Shown piece by piece: positions 9,781 through 18,749 of a DNA stretch of 23,264 nt (position 1 is its first letter; the number at the start of each line of letters is the position of its first letter). The notes under the pieces are model-generated. The model was not told the origin of the DNA. It made no database searches and worked only from the letters and a program-made list of their open reading frames with translations. A program made the translations under genes and the position numbers. This stretch comes from JBBQNJ01 sp038329845 (GTDB taxonomy: Bacteria; Planctomycetota; Phycisphaerae; Tepidisphaerales; Tepidisphaeraceae), in contig JBBQNJ010000078.1 in assembly GCA_038329845.1 (NCBI GenBank), positions 1-23,264 of the forward strand. The letters are read 5' to 3'.

Positions 9781-9827
9781 GGTATATGGGACGGTTGCGT
9801 TGGGCGGGGTGATTCGGAGATCAGGCC

Positions 9828-10442
9828 ATGGCGGAAAAGGCTGAGAAAAAACCGGAGGCAGCGCCGTCGGCGGCGGCCGATCGCAAGGAGCCGGCCAAGG
9901 GCGCAGTGCCCGCCGGCGGCGCGATGGGCGGGATGCTGGGCAAAACCCCGGTCCTGCTGGGCGTGGCGATGGTGGTCGAGGCGGCGGTGCTGTTCGCCGG
10001 GTTCAAGTTCCTCGGTGCCGGCGCCAAGCCGACCGAAGCGGGGCTTGCCATGCCGGCCCACGGCGAGGAAGGGGGCCACGGCGAAGGGGGCGAATCAGCG
10101 CCGGTGGACAGAAAAAAGAAGGTCGAGGTGCCGGTGCTGGATGTCAAAGCCCCGAATCGCCGGATGGGCCGCACCTTTATTTATGACGTGAGCATCGTGG
10201 TCCAAACTCGGGCCGAACACGAAAAAACGGTCAAGGATGCAATTAAAGATCACGAGGCCTTGATTAAGGACCGATTTCGTACGATCATAGCGCAAAGCGA
10301 CCCCGAGAAACTCGGGGGCGGATCCGAGCCGGGTCTGGAAACGCTTCGGCGCCAGGTCAAGTATCAGCTCGACGAGATTGTCGGCGAAGGCTTGATCGAC
10401 GAAGTGCTGGTGCCGCGATGCATCCCGATCCGAGCGGATTGA
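9828..10442 (+). CDS. fliL: Flagellar basal-body protein FliL-like
   Basis: A 204-residue single-pass membrane protein. A basic, Ala/Lys-rich cytoplasmic N-terminus is followed by one membrane segment at about residues 42-64 (VLLGVAMVVEAAVLFAGFKF), a Gly/His/Glu-rich linker, and a C-terminal domain with the FliL pattern. That domain has a strand FIYDVSIVVQT, a charged helix, then LRRQVKYQLDEIV and a terminal IDEVLVPRCIPI. FliL stabilises the flagellar stator-rotor contact in the inner membrane. GGAG at 9816-9819 precedes ATG 9828 by 8 bases. Assignment rests on topology, the C-terminal pattern and position directly before fliN, since FliL sequences diverge widely. fliM, which commonly follows, is absent here. 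Confidence 0.75.
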   Translation: MAEKAEKKPEAAPSAAADRKEPAKGAVPAGGAMGGMLGKTPVLLGVAMVVEAAVLFAGFKFLGAGAKPTEAGLAMPAHGEEGGHGEGGESAPVDRKKKVEVPVLDVKAPNRRMGRTFIYDVSIVVQTRAEHEKTVKDAIKDHEALIKDRFRTIIAQSDPEKLGGGSEPGLETLRRQVKYQLDEIVGEGLIDEVLVPRCIPIRAD

Positions 10443-10538
10443 TTCCAGGCTACGCTTGCCGACGATGACGCGGACAGGAGGTCCCGGTCGCGGCGACGGA
10501 TTTCGACCTACAGCGCCAAGCGCCAAGGATGGTGAGCC

Positions 10539-11069
10539 ATGGCAGACGATTCGCCGGTTGCCCCTTCCGTTTCGCATTCTCCCGATCAAGTTCCTTCCCA
10601 CGATGTCGCCGCCGATCCGGCGGTCGCCATTGATGCGCCGGCGTCGTCGGACGCGGGCGACGCGGGTCTGGATTTGAACGATCAGGCCTCGATTGACGAG
10701 CTGCTTAAGCAGGCCAGCTTCGAGGACCCCGCCACGGTCGTTCCCACCATCGCCGCCCCCGGTGCATCCCCGCTTCAGTTGCCGCAGTTCCACCAGACGC
10801 TGGCCGAGGCGCAGGTCTCGAGCATCGATCTGCTTCGGGACGTGGATCTGAACGTGAAGATCGAGCTGGGGCGCTCGCGGATGCTGGTCGAGGACGTGCT
10901 GAAGCTGAGCGAAGGCAGCGTCGTCGAACTGGACAAGCTGGCCGGCGACCCGGTCGACGTGCTGGTCAACGACCGCCTGGTGGCGCGCGGCGAAGTGCTG
11001 GTGTTGAACGACAACTTCTGCGTTCGCATCAACGAGATCGTGGCCGGGGTGAAGGAAGAGGGAATGTGA
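10539..11069 (+). CDS. fliN: Flagellar motor switch protein FliN
   Basis: A C-ring component of the flagellar switch, 176 residues. The N-terminal ~85 residues are Pro/Ala/Asp-rich and variable. The C-terminal ~80 residues are a clear SpoA/FliN domain: LRDVDLNVKIELGRSRM, EDVLKLSEGSVVELDK, GDPVDVLVNDRLVARGEV, NFCVRINEIV. The domain is complete. AAGGA lies about 9 bases before ATG 10539. The stop overlaps the GTG start of the next gene (GTGA), indicating translational coupling to fliO. The 96 bases between fliL and fliN hold no fliM. Confidence 0.92.
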   Translation: MADDSPVAPSVSHSPDQVPSHDVAADPAVAIDAPASSDAGDAGLDLNDQASIDELLKQASFEDPATVVPTIAAPGASPLQLPQFHQTLAEAQVSSIDLLRDVDLNVKIELGRSRMLVEDVLKLSEGSVVELDKLAGDPVDVLVNDRLVARGEVLVLNDNFCVRINEIVAGVKEEGM

Positions 11070-12016
11070 GCGCGGATGACGCTGAATCCTCGGGATGCTT
11101 TGCGCGCCCGCGCGGGCAGACTGTTTGGGGATTACCGCTTACTTCGTGCGCGGCTCCGGGATGCTTTGCGCGCCCGCGCGGGCAGACCGCGACCGGACGG
11201 AGTCGACCTGACCCTCCACCCTGTTTCGCGCGCCCGCGCCGGCTGGGCGCGATCGCCGGTCTGGCGGTGGCGTGGCTGTGCGCCATCGCGCTGGGGCTGA
11301 TCGGTCCTCGCGTTGCGATGGCGCAGACCGCGCCCGCGCCCGCGCACTCGCCCTCGACCGCGCCCGCGCCCGCGCCCTCGACCGCGACCGCGACTTCGCA
11401 CTCGGGTGTGTTCGAGGACCGCCCGATCCGCCATGCTCGTGCCGCGGCGGCGACGGCGAGTGCGACCACACAACATGCCGATTCTTCCACCGCCGCATCG
11501 CCGGATTACGGCTTGGCCCGCGTCGGCGTGGCGCTGGCGATCGTGCTGTCGCTGGTGTTCGTGATGCGCTGGGCGGGACGGCGGTTCCTGGGCGATTCGG
11601 CGGCCGCGGGCCGGGCGAATCAGTCGGTGCGGGTGGTGTCGCGCACGGCGCTGGCGCCGCGGCAGCAAGTGCTGGTCTTGCAGGTGGGCCAGCGGCTGCT
11701 GATCGTGGGCAACACGGGGACGAACCTGTCGGCGCTGGGCGAGATCACGGACGCCGATGAGGTCGCGGCGTTGCTGGGACAGTTGCGCCAGCCCCGCGAC
11801 GAGAATCCCGGCCGCTTCGCCAGCCTGTTCTGGCGCGCTGCCCGCGGGTATGAGTCGCCCGAGAGCGGTGCTGGCACGGCCGTTGCAAAAAGTTCGGCGG
11901 CGCCCGGCCCGGCAGCGGATCGAGAACTCGCCGAGGCGCAGGCTGGGATCGACCGGGCGGACGTGCGCGATCTGATGGAGAAGGTTCGCAGTCTCTCGAA
12001 GCAGTTTCACGGTTAG
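11066..12016 (+). CDS. fliO: Flagellar export-gate assembly protein FliO-like
   Basis: FliO is a small membrane protein that stabilises FliP during gate assembly. This 316-residue version has an odd N-terminus with three copies of a CFARPR motif (residues 11-58). A hydrophobic segment at 60-80 ends in AMA|QT and may be a signal peptide. A Pro/Ala/Thr linker, the characteristic membrane helix at 149-169 and the FliO domain follow (SVRVVSRTALAPRQQVLVLQ, RLLIVGNTG). The C-terminus ends in a charged amphipathic helix. The GTG start overlaps the fliN stop by 4 bases. I see no in-frame ATG or GTG between the repeats and the hydrophobic segment, so either the repeats are translated or a rare start is used. 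Position between fliN and fliP supports the assignment. Confidence 0.8.
   Translation: MSADDAESSGCFARPRGQTVWGLPLTSCAAPGCFARPRGQTATGRSRPDPPPCFARPRRLGAIAGLAVAWLCAIALGLIGPRVAMAQTAPAPAHSPSTAPAPAPSTATATSHSGVFEDRPIRHARAAAATASATTQHADSSTAASPDYGLARVGVALAIVLSLVFVMRWAGRRFLGDSAAAGRANQSVRVVSRTALAPRQQVLVLQVGQRLLIVGNTGTNLSALGEITDADEVAALLGQLRQPRDENPGRFASLFWRAARGYESPESGAGTAVAKSSAAPGPAADRELAEAQAGIDRADVRDLMEKVRSLSKQFHG
11091..11246 (+). repeat. Palindrome-containing 31-base repeat, two exact copies plus one diverged
   Basis: Copies at 11091-11121 and 11157-11187 are identical over 31 bases, start 66 bases apart (22 codons), and each contains the perfect palindrome GCCCGCGCGGGC. A diverged third copy lies at about 11221-11246. 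All are in frame within the 5' end of fliO. Confidence 0.8.
11329..11395 (+). repeat. GCGCCC/TCGACC low-complexity tract in fliO
   Basis: Short repeats of CGCGCCCGCGCC and CTCGACCGCGACC encode a Thr/Ala/Pro linker between the two hydrophobic segments of FliO. It is probably a flexible periplasmic or signal-adjacent spacer. Confidence 0.6.
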
Positions 12017-12047
12017 GAAAGTTTTACGATTGGGAAAGACGTCGAGA

Positions 12048-12974
12048 ATGGATGCTCGCGTCGGTGCAATTCGCGGATGGTGGTGGGCGCTGGCGGCGTT
12101 GTGGCTGGCGATCGCGCTGCCGGCGCGGGGACAGACGATCATCGGACCGGAGCCGCCGTCGGAATCGCCGATGCCCAACTCGGCGTTCGGACCGGGTGGG
12201 ATGGGCGGTTCGCAGCGCCCCCCCAGCCCCCCCAGCGCCCCCGGCGGCGCCGGAGTCTCCAACTCGAATCCCATCTCCTCCCTGAGCCCCCTGAGCAACC
12301 CGCTGCAACTGCCCGACTTCAGCAAGCGCGAGAACTTTTCCGGCGCGCTTCAGTTGATCATCTTGTTGACGGTGCTGTCGCTGGCCCCGGCGATCCTGGT
12401 GATGATGACCAGCTTCACGCGGATCATCATCGTGCTGTCGTTGCTGCGCCAGGCGCTGGGGACCCAGCAGCTTCCGCCCAACCAGATTCTCATGGGCCTC
12501 TCGCTGTTCATGACGTTTCTGGTGATGGGTCCGACCTGGCAGCGGGTGAATGGCGAGGCGTTGCAGCCCTACCTCGATGGGTCGATCACGCAATCGACGG
12601 CGCTGGACCGGGCCCAAGGCCCGATGCGCGACTTCATGATCGGGCAGATCGTCCGCGGCGGAAACGATGCCGATGTGCTGCTTTTCCACGAGTTCGCGGG
12701 CAAGCCCGAGCCGCGCGACTGGCGCGACGTGGGGACGATGACCCTCATCCCGGCGTTCATGCTCAGCGAGTTGAAGACCGCGTTTCTGCTGGGATTCAAG
12801 GTCTATCTGCCGTTCTTGATCATCGACATGGTGATTTCGGCGGTCCTGATCAGCATGGGGATGATGATGCTTCCCCCAACATTGATCTCTTTGCCGTTCA
12901 AATTGCTGTTATTCGTTTTAGTGGACGGCTGGCGCTTGATTACCGCGAGCCTAATGGGTAGCTTCTCGGGCTGA
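12048..12974 (+). CDS. fliP: Flagellar export-gate protein FliP
   Basis: Core subunit of the FliPQR export gate in the inner membrane, 308 residues from ATG 12048. TTG 12030 is an alternative six codons earlier. An N-terminal signal peptide (WWWALAALWLAIALPARG) is typical of FliP. About 58 Pro/Gly/Ser-rich residues (31-88) then precede the conserved core, which explains the length compared with ~245 in E. coli. Core motifs are LSLAPAILVMMTSFTRIIIV, LRQALGTQQLPPNQIL, GLSLFMTFLVMGP, LIPAFMLSELKTAFLLGF, YLPFLIIDMVISAVLISMGM and LPFKLLLFVLVDGWRLI. The Pro-rich part is encoded by two C7 tracts. The gene starts 31 bases after the fliO stop. Confidence 0.95.
   Translation: MDARVGAIRGWWWALAALWLAIALPARGQTIIGPEPPSESPMPNSAFGPGGMGGSQRPPSPPSAPGGAGVSNSNPISSLSPLSNPLQLPDFSKRENFSGALQLIILLTVLSLAPAILVMMTSFTRIIIVLSLLRQALGTQQLPPNQILMGLSLFMTFLVMGPTWQRVNGEALQPYLDGSITQSTALDRAQGPMRDFMIGQIVRGGNDADVLLFHEFAGKPEPRDWRDVGTMTLIPAFMLSELKTAFLLGFKVYLPFLIIDMVISAVLISMGMMMLPPTLISLPFKLLLFVLVDGWRLITASLMGSFSG
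12218..12233 (+). repeat. Two C7 homopolymer tracts in fliP
   Basis: Seven C at 12218-12224 and seven C at 12227-12233, separated by AG, fall in the codons of the Pro-rich spacer of FliP. A one-base slip in either would frameshift fliP before its membrane core. Confidence 0.7.
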
Positions 12975-13032
12975 TGATGTGAAGGATGATTTTATCCGCG
13001 ATCGGACGTTCATGGATGGACGCGGCGCGGGA

Positions 13033-13054
13033 TTGAAGCCGATCCGGGCTTCAA
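13033..13054 (+). other. Hairpin in the fliP-fliQ gap
   Basis: TTGAAGCC (13033-13040) pairs perfectly with GGCTTCAA (13047-13054) across a 6-base loop. No T-tract follows, so a simple terminator is unlikely. It may act in mRNA processing, stability or attenuation. The gap (12975-13119) is the longest inside the fliN-flhA run. Confidence 0.45.
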
Positions 13055-13069
13055 GGTCACTCACCGGAC

Positions 13070-13087
13070 GATTCGTTTTCTCGAATC
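13070..13087 (+). other. Second hairpin in the fliP-fliQ gap
   Basis: GATTCG (13070-13075) pairs with CGAATC (13082-13087) across a TTTTCT loop. It lies 15 bases after the first hairpin and 15 bases before the fliQ ribosome binding site. Confidence 0.35.
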
Positions 13088-13102
13088 CGTTTGGCGGCAC
13101 TC

Positions 13103-13110
13103 AAGGAAGG
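13103..13110 (+). promoter_or_regulatory. Ribosome binding site deciding the fliQ start
   Basis: AAGGAAGG lies 9 bases before ATG 13120. It supports this start over upstream in-frame codons reaching back to 12979, which would add 47 residues unlike any FliQ. Confidence 0.6.
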
Positions 13111-13119
13111 GTGTGGGCG

Positions 13120-13383
13120 ATGGACATCAACCAGGCCACTGATCTGTTGCGTCATACGCTGCTGCTGGCGTTGACGATCTCGGCGCCGATGCTCTTGATC
13201 GGGCTGGGGGTGGGCATTCTCGTCTCGCTGCTTCAGGCGATCACGCAAATCCAGGAGCAGACTCTCACGTTCATACCAAAAATCGCGGCGATGGTGGGAT
13301 CGGCGATCATCCTCGGTCCGTGGATCGGGCATCGGCTGATGGAATACGCCACGACCATGTTCGCCAGCGGTCTGACCCCGTGA
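13120..13383 (+). CDS. fliQ: Flagellar export-gate protein FliQ
   Basis: Small gate subunit with two membrane helices, 87 residues against a usual ~89. The sequence opens with MDINQATDLLRHTLLLAL, followed by LIGLGVGILVSLLQAITQIQ, QTLTFIPKIAAM and a second hydrophobic helix, the standard FliQ layout. A good ribosome binding site supports ATG 13120. The stop TGA at 13381-13383 overlaps an ATG (TGATG) leading into fliR. Confidence 0.93.
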   Translation: MDINQATDLLRHTLLLALTISAPMLLIGLGVGILVSLLQAITQIQEQTLTFIPKIAAMVGSAIILGPWIGHRLMEYATTMFASGLTP

Positions 13384-13394
13384 TGATTTTCGTT

Positions 13395-13399
13395 GGGAG
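13395..13399 (+). promoter_or_regulatory. Ribosome binding site favouring the later fliR start
   Basis: GGGAG lies 10 bases before ATG 13410. The alternative ATG 13383 has no such site but overlaps the fliQ stop. Confidence 0.4.
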
Positions 13400-13409
13400 C
13401 CGGTTGTCG

Positions 13410-14195
13410 ATGACCGATGCGATGCTCCAACTCGTGCAGACGTACGTCCTGGTCCTGTTCCGGGTGGGCGCGATGATGCTGTTCGCGCCGCTGTTCGGAA
13501 GCAACCGCATCCCGCGCCGGGTGCGCGGACTGCTGGCGATCATTCTGGCGGTGGGCCTGGCCGGCGGCGTCCGCGCGCCCGAGCGGCTTCCCGGATCGAC
13601 CTGGGAACTGGCGATGGGCATCGGCGGGGAGATGGCCTTCGGGCTGGCGATGGGGATGGTGCTGAGCTTCGTGTTCATCGCGGCGCAGTGGGCTGGAGAG
13701 ATCATCGGCCAGCAGATGGGGTTGAACATGAGCGAAGTGTTCGATCCGCAGTTCGGCACGGCCGGTTCGGTGGTGGGAGATATGTATTTCATGCTGGCGC
13801 TGATCATTTTCCTCACCGTTCCGCCGTGGCTGGGCGGGCCGGGGCATCACGCGATGCTGCGCGGGCTGTTCGACAGTTTTCAGGCGCTGCCGCTGCTGTC
13901 GGTCGGGGTTAACGCCGACCTGCTGGACATCCTGGTGGGGCTGTTCCACTCGACGACGACCCTGGCCATTCAGCTCGCCGCCCCGATGCTGGTGACGATG
14001 CTGGTGGTAGATGTGGCGCTGGGGTTCGTGAGCAAGACCGTCCCGCAGATCAACATCATGACCGCCGGCGTGACGGTGCGCAGCGTGGTCGGATTCATCG
14101 TGTTGCTGGTCGGGTTGATGCTGACCAGCGATGTGTTGCGCACGGCGATTTTGGAATCGATGACCGCCGTGCGGGTTTTATGGACGAGGCTGTGA
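13410..14195 (+). CDS. fliR: Flagellar export-gate protein FliR
   Basis: Gate subunit that completes the FliPQR complex. From ATG 13410 it has 261 residues, the usual FliR length. Several membrane helices and family patterns are present: TYVLVLFRVGAMMLFAPLFG, NRIPRRVRGLLAIILAVGL, GEMAFGLAMGMVLSFVFIAA, GEIIGQQMGLNMSEVFDPQF, VDVALGFVSKTVPQINIM. ATG 13383 is a possible earlier start that overlaps the fliQ stop and adds nine residues. ATG 13410 is preferred for its GGGAG and its fit to the family N-terminus. flhB follows after 21 bases. Confidence 0.93.
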   Translation: MTDAMLQLVQTYVLVLFRVGAMMLFAPLFGSNRIPRRVRGLLAIILAVGLAGGVRAPERLPGSTWELAMGIGGEMAFGLAMGMVLSFVFIAAQWAGEIIGQQMGLNMSEVFDPQFGTAGSVVGDMYFMLALIIFLTVPPWLGGPGHHAMLRGLFDSFQALPLLSVGVNADLLDILVGLFHSTTTLAIQLAAPMLVTMLVVDVALGFVSKTVPQINIMTAGVTVRSVVGFIVLLVGLMLTSDVLRTAILESMTAVRVLWTRL

Positions 14196-14216
14196 AGCAC
14201 AGACGGGCGTACAACG

Positions 14217-15302
14217 ATGGCTGAAGATTTCGGCGACAAAACCGAAGCTCCCACTCCGCGTCGGCGCGAGCAGGCCCGCGAGCAGGGGAACATCGCCCGC
14301 AGCGCCGATCTGACCGCCGCGGCCATGCTCCTAAGCGTGATGTTCCTGCTTAAGGCGTTCGGCGGCGAACTGGTGGGCGCGCTCAAGAACATTGTCCGCG
14401 ACGCACTCGGTGCCGCGGCGTTGTCGGACCTCGGGGTCGAGACCATGGCTGCGGATCTGGTGCGGTGCGTGGTGCTGGCGGCGGTGGCGATGGTGCCGCT
14501 GATGATCGGGCTGCTGGTGATCGCGGTGTCGGTGAACCTCATGCAGGTCGGGTTTTTCGCCTCGTCCAAACGCCTTAAGCCCAACCTGGCGGCGCTCAAT
14601 CCGCTTAAGGGATTCAAACGGCTGTTCGGCGGGGGGCGGGGGTTCGTTCCGTTCGCGCTGAACGTGCTGAAACTCGGGCTGGTCGGATGGGTGGCGTGGT
14701 CGGCGGTGGCGGCGCGGATGCCCGAGATCATCACCGCCCAGCAGTTGACCTTCATCCAGATTTTCGCGCTGGGGTCGGGGATCGTCTACTCGATCGCCGT
14801 GCGGCTGGGGTTGATGCTGCTGCTGCTGGCACTGATCGACTATGCCTGGCAGCGCTATCGCATCGAGCGCGATCTGAGGATGACCAAGCAGGAGGTCAAG
14901 GAAGAGATGAAGCAGATGGACGGCGATCCCAAGCTCAAGCAGCGGCGGCGTCAGATCCAGATGCAACAGGCGGTGGGACGGCTGCGGACGACGGTGCCGA
15001 CGGCGGATGTGATCGTGACCAATCCCACCGAGTTCGCCGTGGCGCTGAAATACGATGTGGACGCCATGCACGCGCCCCGGGTCGTCGCTAAGGGCGCCGA
15101 CTTCATGGCCATGCGAATCCGCGAGATCGCCATCGCCAACGGCATCCCGATCCTCGAACGCAAGCCGTTGGCGCGGGCACTGTTTCGGCTGGTCGAGGTC
15201 GGACAGGAGATTCCCGAGCAGTTTTACGCCGCCGTCGCCGAGATCCTCGCGTATGTCTACGAAATCAGCGGAAAGGCCAGTCGGTTGAAGCAGTCGGTGT
15301 GA
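14217..15302 (+). CDS. flhB: Flagellar export-switch protein FlhB with NPTE site
   Basis: FlhB controls the substrate-specificity switch of flagellar export. It has 361 residues: an N-terminal basic segment DKTEAPTPRRREQAREQGN, four hydrophobic membrane segments, the conserved linker MTKQEVKEEMKQMDGDPKLK and a cytoplasmic domain. In the family this domain cleaves itself between N and P of NPTH. Here residues 269-272 read NPTE (AAT CCC ACC GAG at 15021-15032) in VTNPTEFAVALKYD, so the histidine is replaced by glutamate while N and P remain. The C-terminus (ERKPLARALFRLVEVGQEIP, EQFYAAVAEILAYVY) is normal. No strong ribosome binding site is seen before ATG 14217. flhA follows after 42 bases. 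Confidence 0.95.
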   Translation: MAEDFGDKTEAPTPRRREQAREQGNIARSADLTAAAMLLSVMFLLKAFGGELVGALKNIVRDALGAAALSDLGVETMAADLVRCVVLAAVAMVPLMIGLLVIAVSVNLMQVGFFASSKRLKPNLAALNPLKGFKRLFGGGRGFVPFALNVLKLGLVGWVAWSAVAARMPEIITAQQLTFIQIFALGSGIVYSIAVRLGLMLLLLALIDYAWQRYRIERDLRMTKQEVKEEMKQMDGDPKLKQRRRQIQMQQAVGRLRTTVPTADVIVTNPTEFAVALKYDVDAMHAPRVVAKGADFMAMRIREIAIANGIPILERKPLARALFRLVEVGQEIPEQFYAAVAEILAYVYEISGKASRLKQSV

Positions 15303-15344
15303 ACCGGCCAGAACCCGAAGCAGACCGTGCAAGCGTAAGTTCCG

Positions 15345-17432
<2,088 letters not shown>

Positions 17433-17436
17433 CCCT

Positions 17437-18657
17437 ATGGACCTGCAAACGTTTCGAGCCTCGACAATGGCCGACGCCCTGGCGCAAGTGAAGCGCGCCA
17501 TGGGTCACGAGGCGATGATTCTTCACACCCGCACCTTCCGGACCAGCGCCTGGCTGGGACTTCGCCGCCGCGAAGTGGTTGAGATCACCGCCGGACGCGA
17601 TCCCACCCGCCGCCCGCGAGCGCGCGGCCGGGCGATCGCCGGGGAGACTTCCGTTTCCCCCCTCACCGCACCGGCACCGACCCGCGCCCTGGCCACGGCG
17701 CGGTCGCCTGCGTCGATTATCCCGGCCGAACCGGGCCGGCGCCTGCTGGAAACTCCCGTTGCCGGCAATGTGATGATCATGGGGCTTAGCCAGGAAATGG
17801 GGGCGCTGAAAGAGATGGTCCAGGGGCTGGTGTCGGAGATTCACAAGGGCAAATGTCCGCAGGTGCCCGAAGGACTGTTCGAATTCTACATGAAGCTGAT
17901 CGAGAACGATGTGGCCGATGAGCTGGCCACCGAGATCGTCAAGACCCTGCGCGAGCAGCTTCGCCCCGAGCATCTCTCGCAGCCGCACATCGTTCGCCAG
18001 AAGCTCGCCCAGCAGCTCGAAAAGCTGTTGCCGACGGCCGGACCGATCCAGCGGACGCGCAGCGTCGGCCCGCACGTCGTGGCGCTGATCGGCCCGACCG
18101 GCGTGGGCAAGACGACCACCATCGCCAAGCTGGCGGCCCATCTGAAGCTGCGCGAGAAGCATCGCGTCGGGCTGATCACCATCGACACCTACCGGATCGC
18201 GGCGATCGACCAGTTGCGCAAGTACGCCGAGATCATCGGCTCGCCGCTGAAGGTGGTGGGAAGCCCCGAGGATCTGCGCGAGGCGTTGGTGACGATGAGC
18301 GACTGCGACTTCGTGCTGATCGACACCGCCGGGCGAAGCCCCAACGACACGCTGAAGCTGAATGAACTCAAGTCGTTCATCGCGGCGGCGAACCCGGATG
18401 AAGTCCACCTGGTGTTGAGCACCACCGCCAGCCAGCAATGCGTTGACCTGGCGGTCGAGCGGTTCGGTGAGGTGCGGGTGGACAAGGTGCTGTTCACCAA
18501 GCTGGATGAGGCGGCGCATGTGGGCGTGGTGTTGAATGTGATGCGGAAGATCAACAAGAGCTTGTCGTACGTGACGACGGGGCAGAACGTGCCCAACGAT
18601 ATCGAGGTGGGACGGGGCACGCACCTGGCGCAGTTGATTCTTGGAGAGCCGAATTAG
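17437..18657 (+). CDS. flhF: Flagellar biosynthesis GTPase FlhF
   Basis: SRP-type GTPase that helps place the flagellum at the cell pole or chosen site. It has 406 residues. The N-terminal B domain begins MDLQTFRASTMADALAQVKR and is followed by a Pro/Arg/Ala-rich linker to about residue 105. Then come the N domain and the GTPase domain, with G1 GPTGVGKTTT (from 219, K225), DTYRIAAIDQLRKYAE, G3 DTAGRSPND (from 296) and FTKLDEAAHVG, closing with PNDIEVGRGTHLAQLIL. All nucleotide-binding motifs are intact. It begins 4 bases after flhA and is followed by its regulator flhG. Confidence 0.95.
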   Translation: MDLQTFRASTMADALAQVKRAMGHEAMILHTRTFRTSAWLGLRRREVVEITAGRDPTRRPRARGRAIAGETSVSPLTAPAPTRALATARSPASIIPAEPGRRLLETPVAGNVMIMGLSQEMGALKEMVQGLVSEIHKGKCPQVPEGLFEFYMKLIENDVADELATEIVKTLREQLRPEHLSQPHIVRQKLAQQLEKLLPTAGPIQRTRSVGPHVVALIGPTGVGKTTTIAKLAAHLKLREKHRVGLITIDTYRIAAIDQLRKYAEIIGSPLKVVGSPEDLREALVTMSDCDFVLIDTAGRSPNDTLKLNELKSFIAAANPDEVHLVLSTTASQQCVDLAVERFGEVRVDKVLFTKLDEAAHVGVVLNVMRKINKSLSYVTTGQNVPNDIEVGRGTHLAQLILGEPN

Positions 18658-18678
18658 CGATTGGGGATGGTTCGGTGA

Positions 18679-18705
18679 GGGGGGCGGGGGGTGAGGGGCA
18701 GTGGG
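18679..18705 (+). other. G-quadruplex motif in the flhF-flhG gap
   Basis: Four G-runs on the + strand (G6 at 18679-18684, G6 at 18686-18691, G4 at 18695-18698, G3 at 18703-18705) with loops of 1, 3 and 4 bases fit the canonical quadruplex pattern. It lies 35 bases before the flhG ribosome binding site and would be present in the mRNA. Confidence 0.5.
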
Positions 18706-18739
18706 TGGTCGGTGGAATTGGCAACGGTGGACTCGCAAC

Positions 18740-18744
18740 GGGAG
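18740..18744 (+). promoter_or_regulatory. Ribosome binding site deciding the flhG start
   Basis: GGGAG lies 5 bases before ATG 18750. It supports this start over the in-frame GTG at 18675, which would add 25 Gly-rich residues encoded by the G-rich gap. Confidence 0.6.
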
Positions 18745-18749
18745 CGTGT

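Larger units (their letters stand above)
9458..9827. other. Non-coding leader of the flagellar cluster
   Basis: About 370 bases without a convincing gene. The first part (about 9478-9605) is clearly more AT-rich than its surroundings and is the likeliest place for a promoter. A weak candidate is TTGCAA (9525-9530), 16 bases, GATTAT (9547-9552). The rest is GC-rich and contains a GGC/GGG-repeat run near 9684-9703 and a small hairpin at 9764-9780. GGAG at 9816-9819 is the ribosome binding site of the next gene. Confidence 0.5.

Noticed and set aside
12979..13119. 47-residue N-terminal extension of FliQ
   Set aside because: FliQ is ~87-89 residues in all families I know, and a strong ribosome binding site precedes ATG 13120.
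18675..18749. 25-residue N-terminal extension of FlhG from GTG 18675
   Set aside because: It would translate the G-rich gap into Gly-rich sequence. ATG 18750 has a good ribosome binding site and puts DQAxxLR at the expected N-terminal position.
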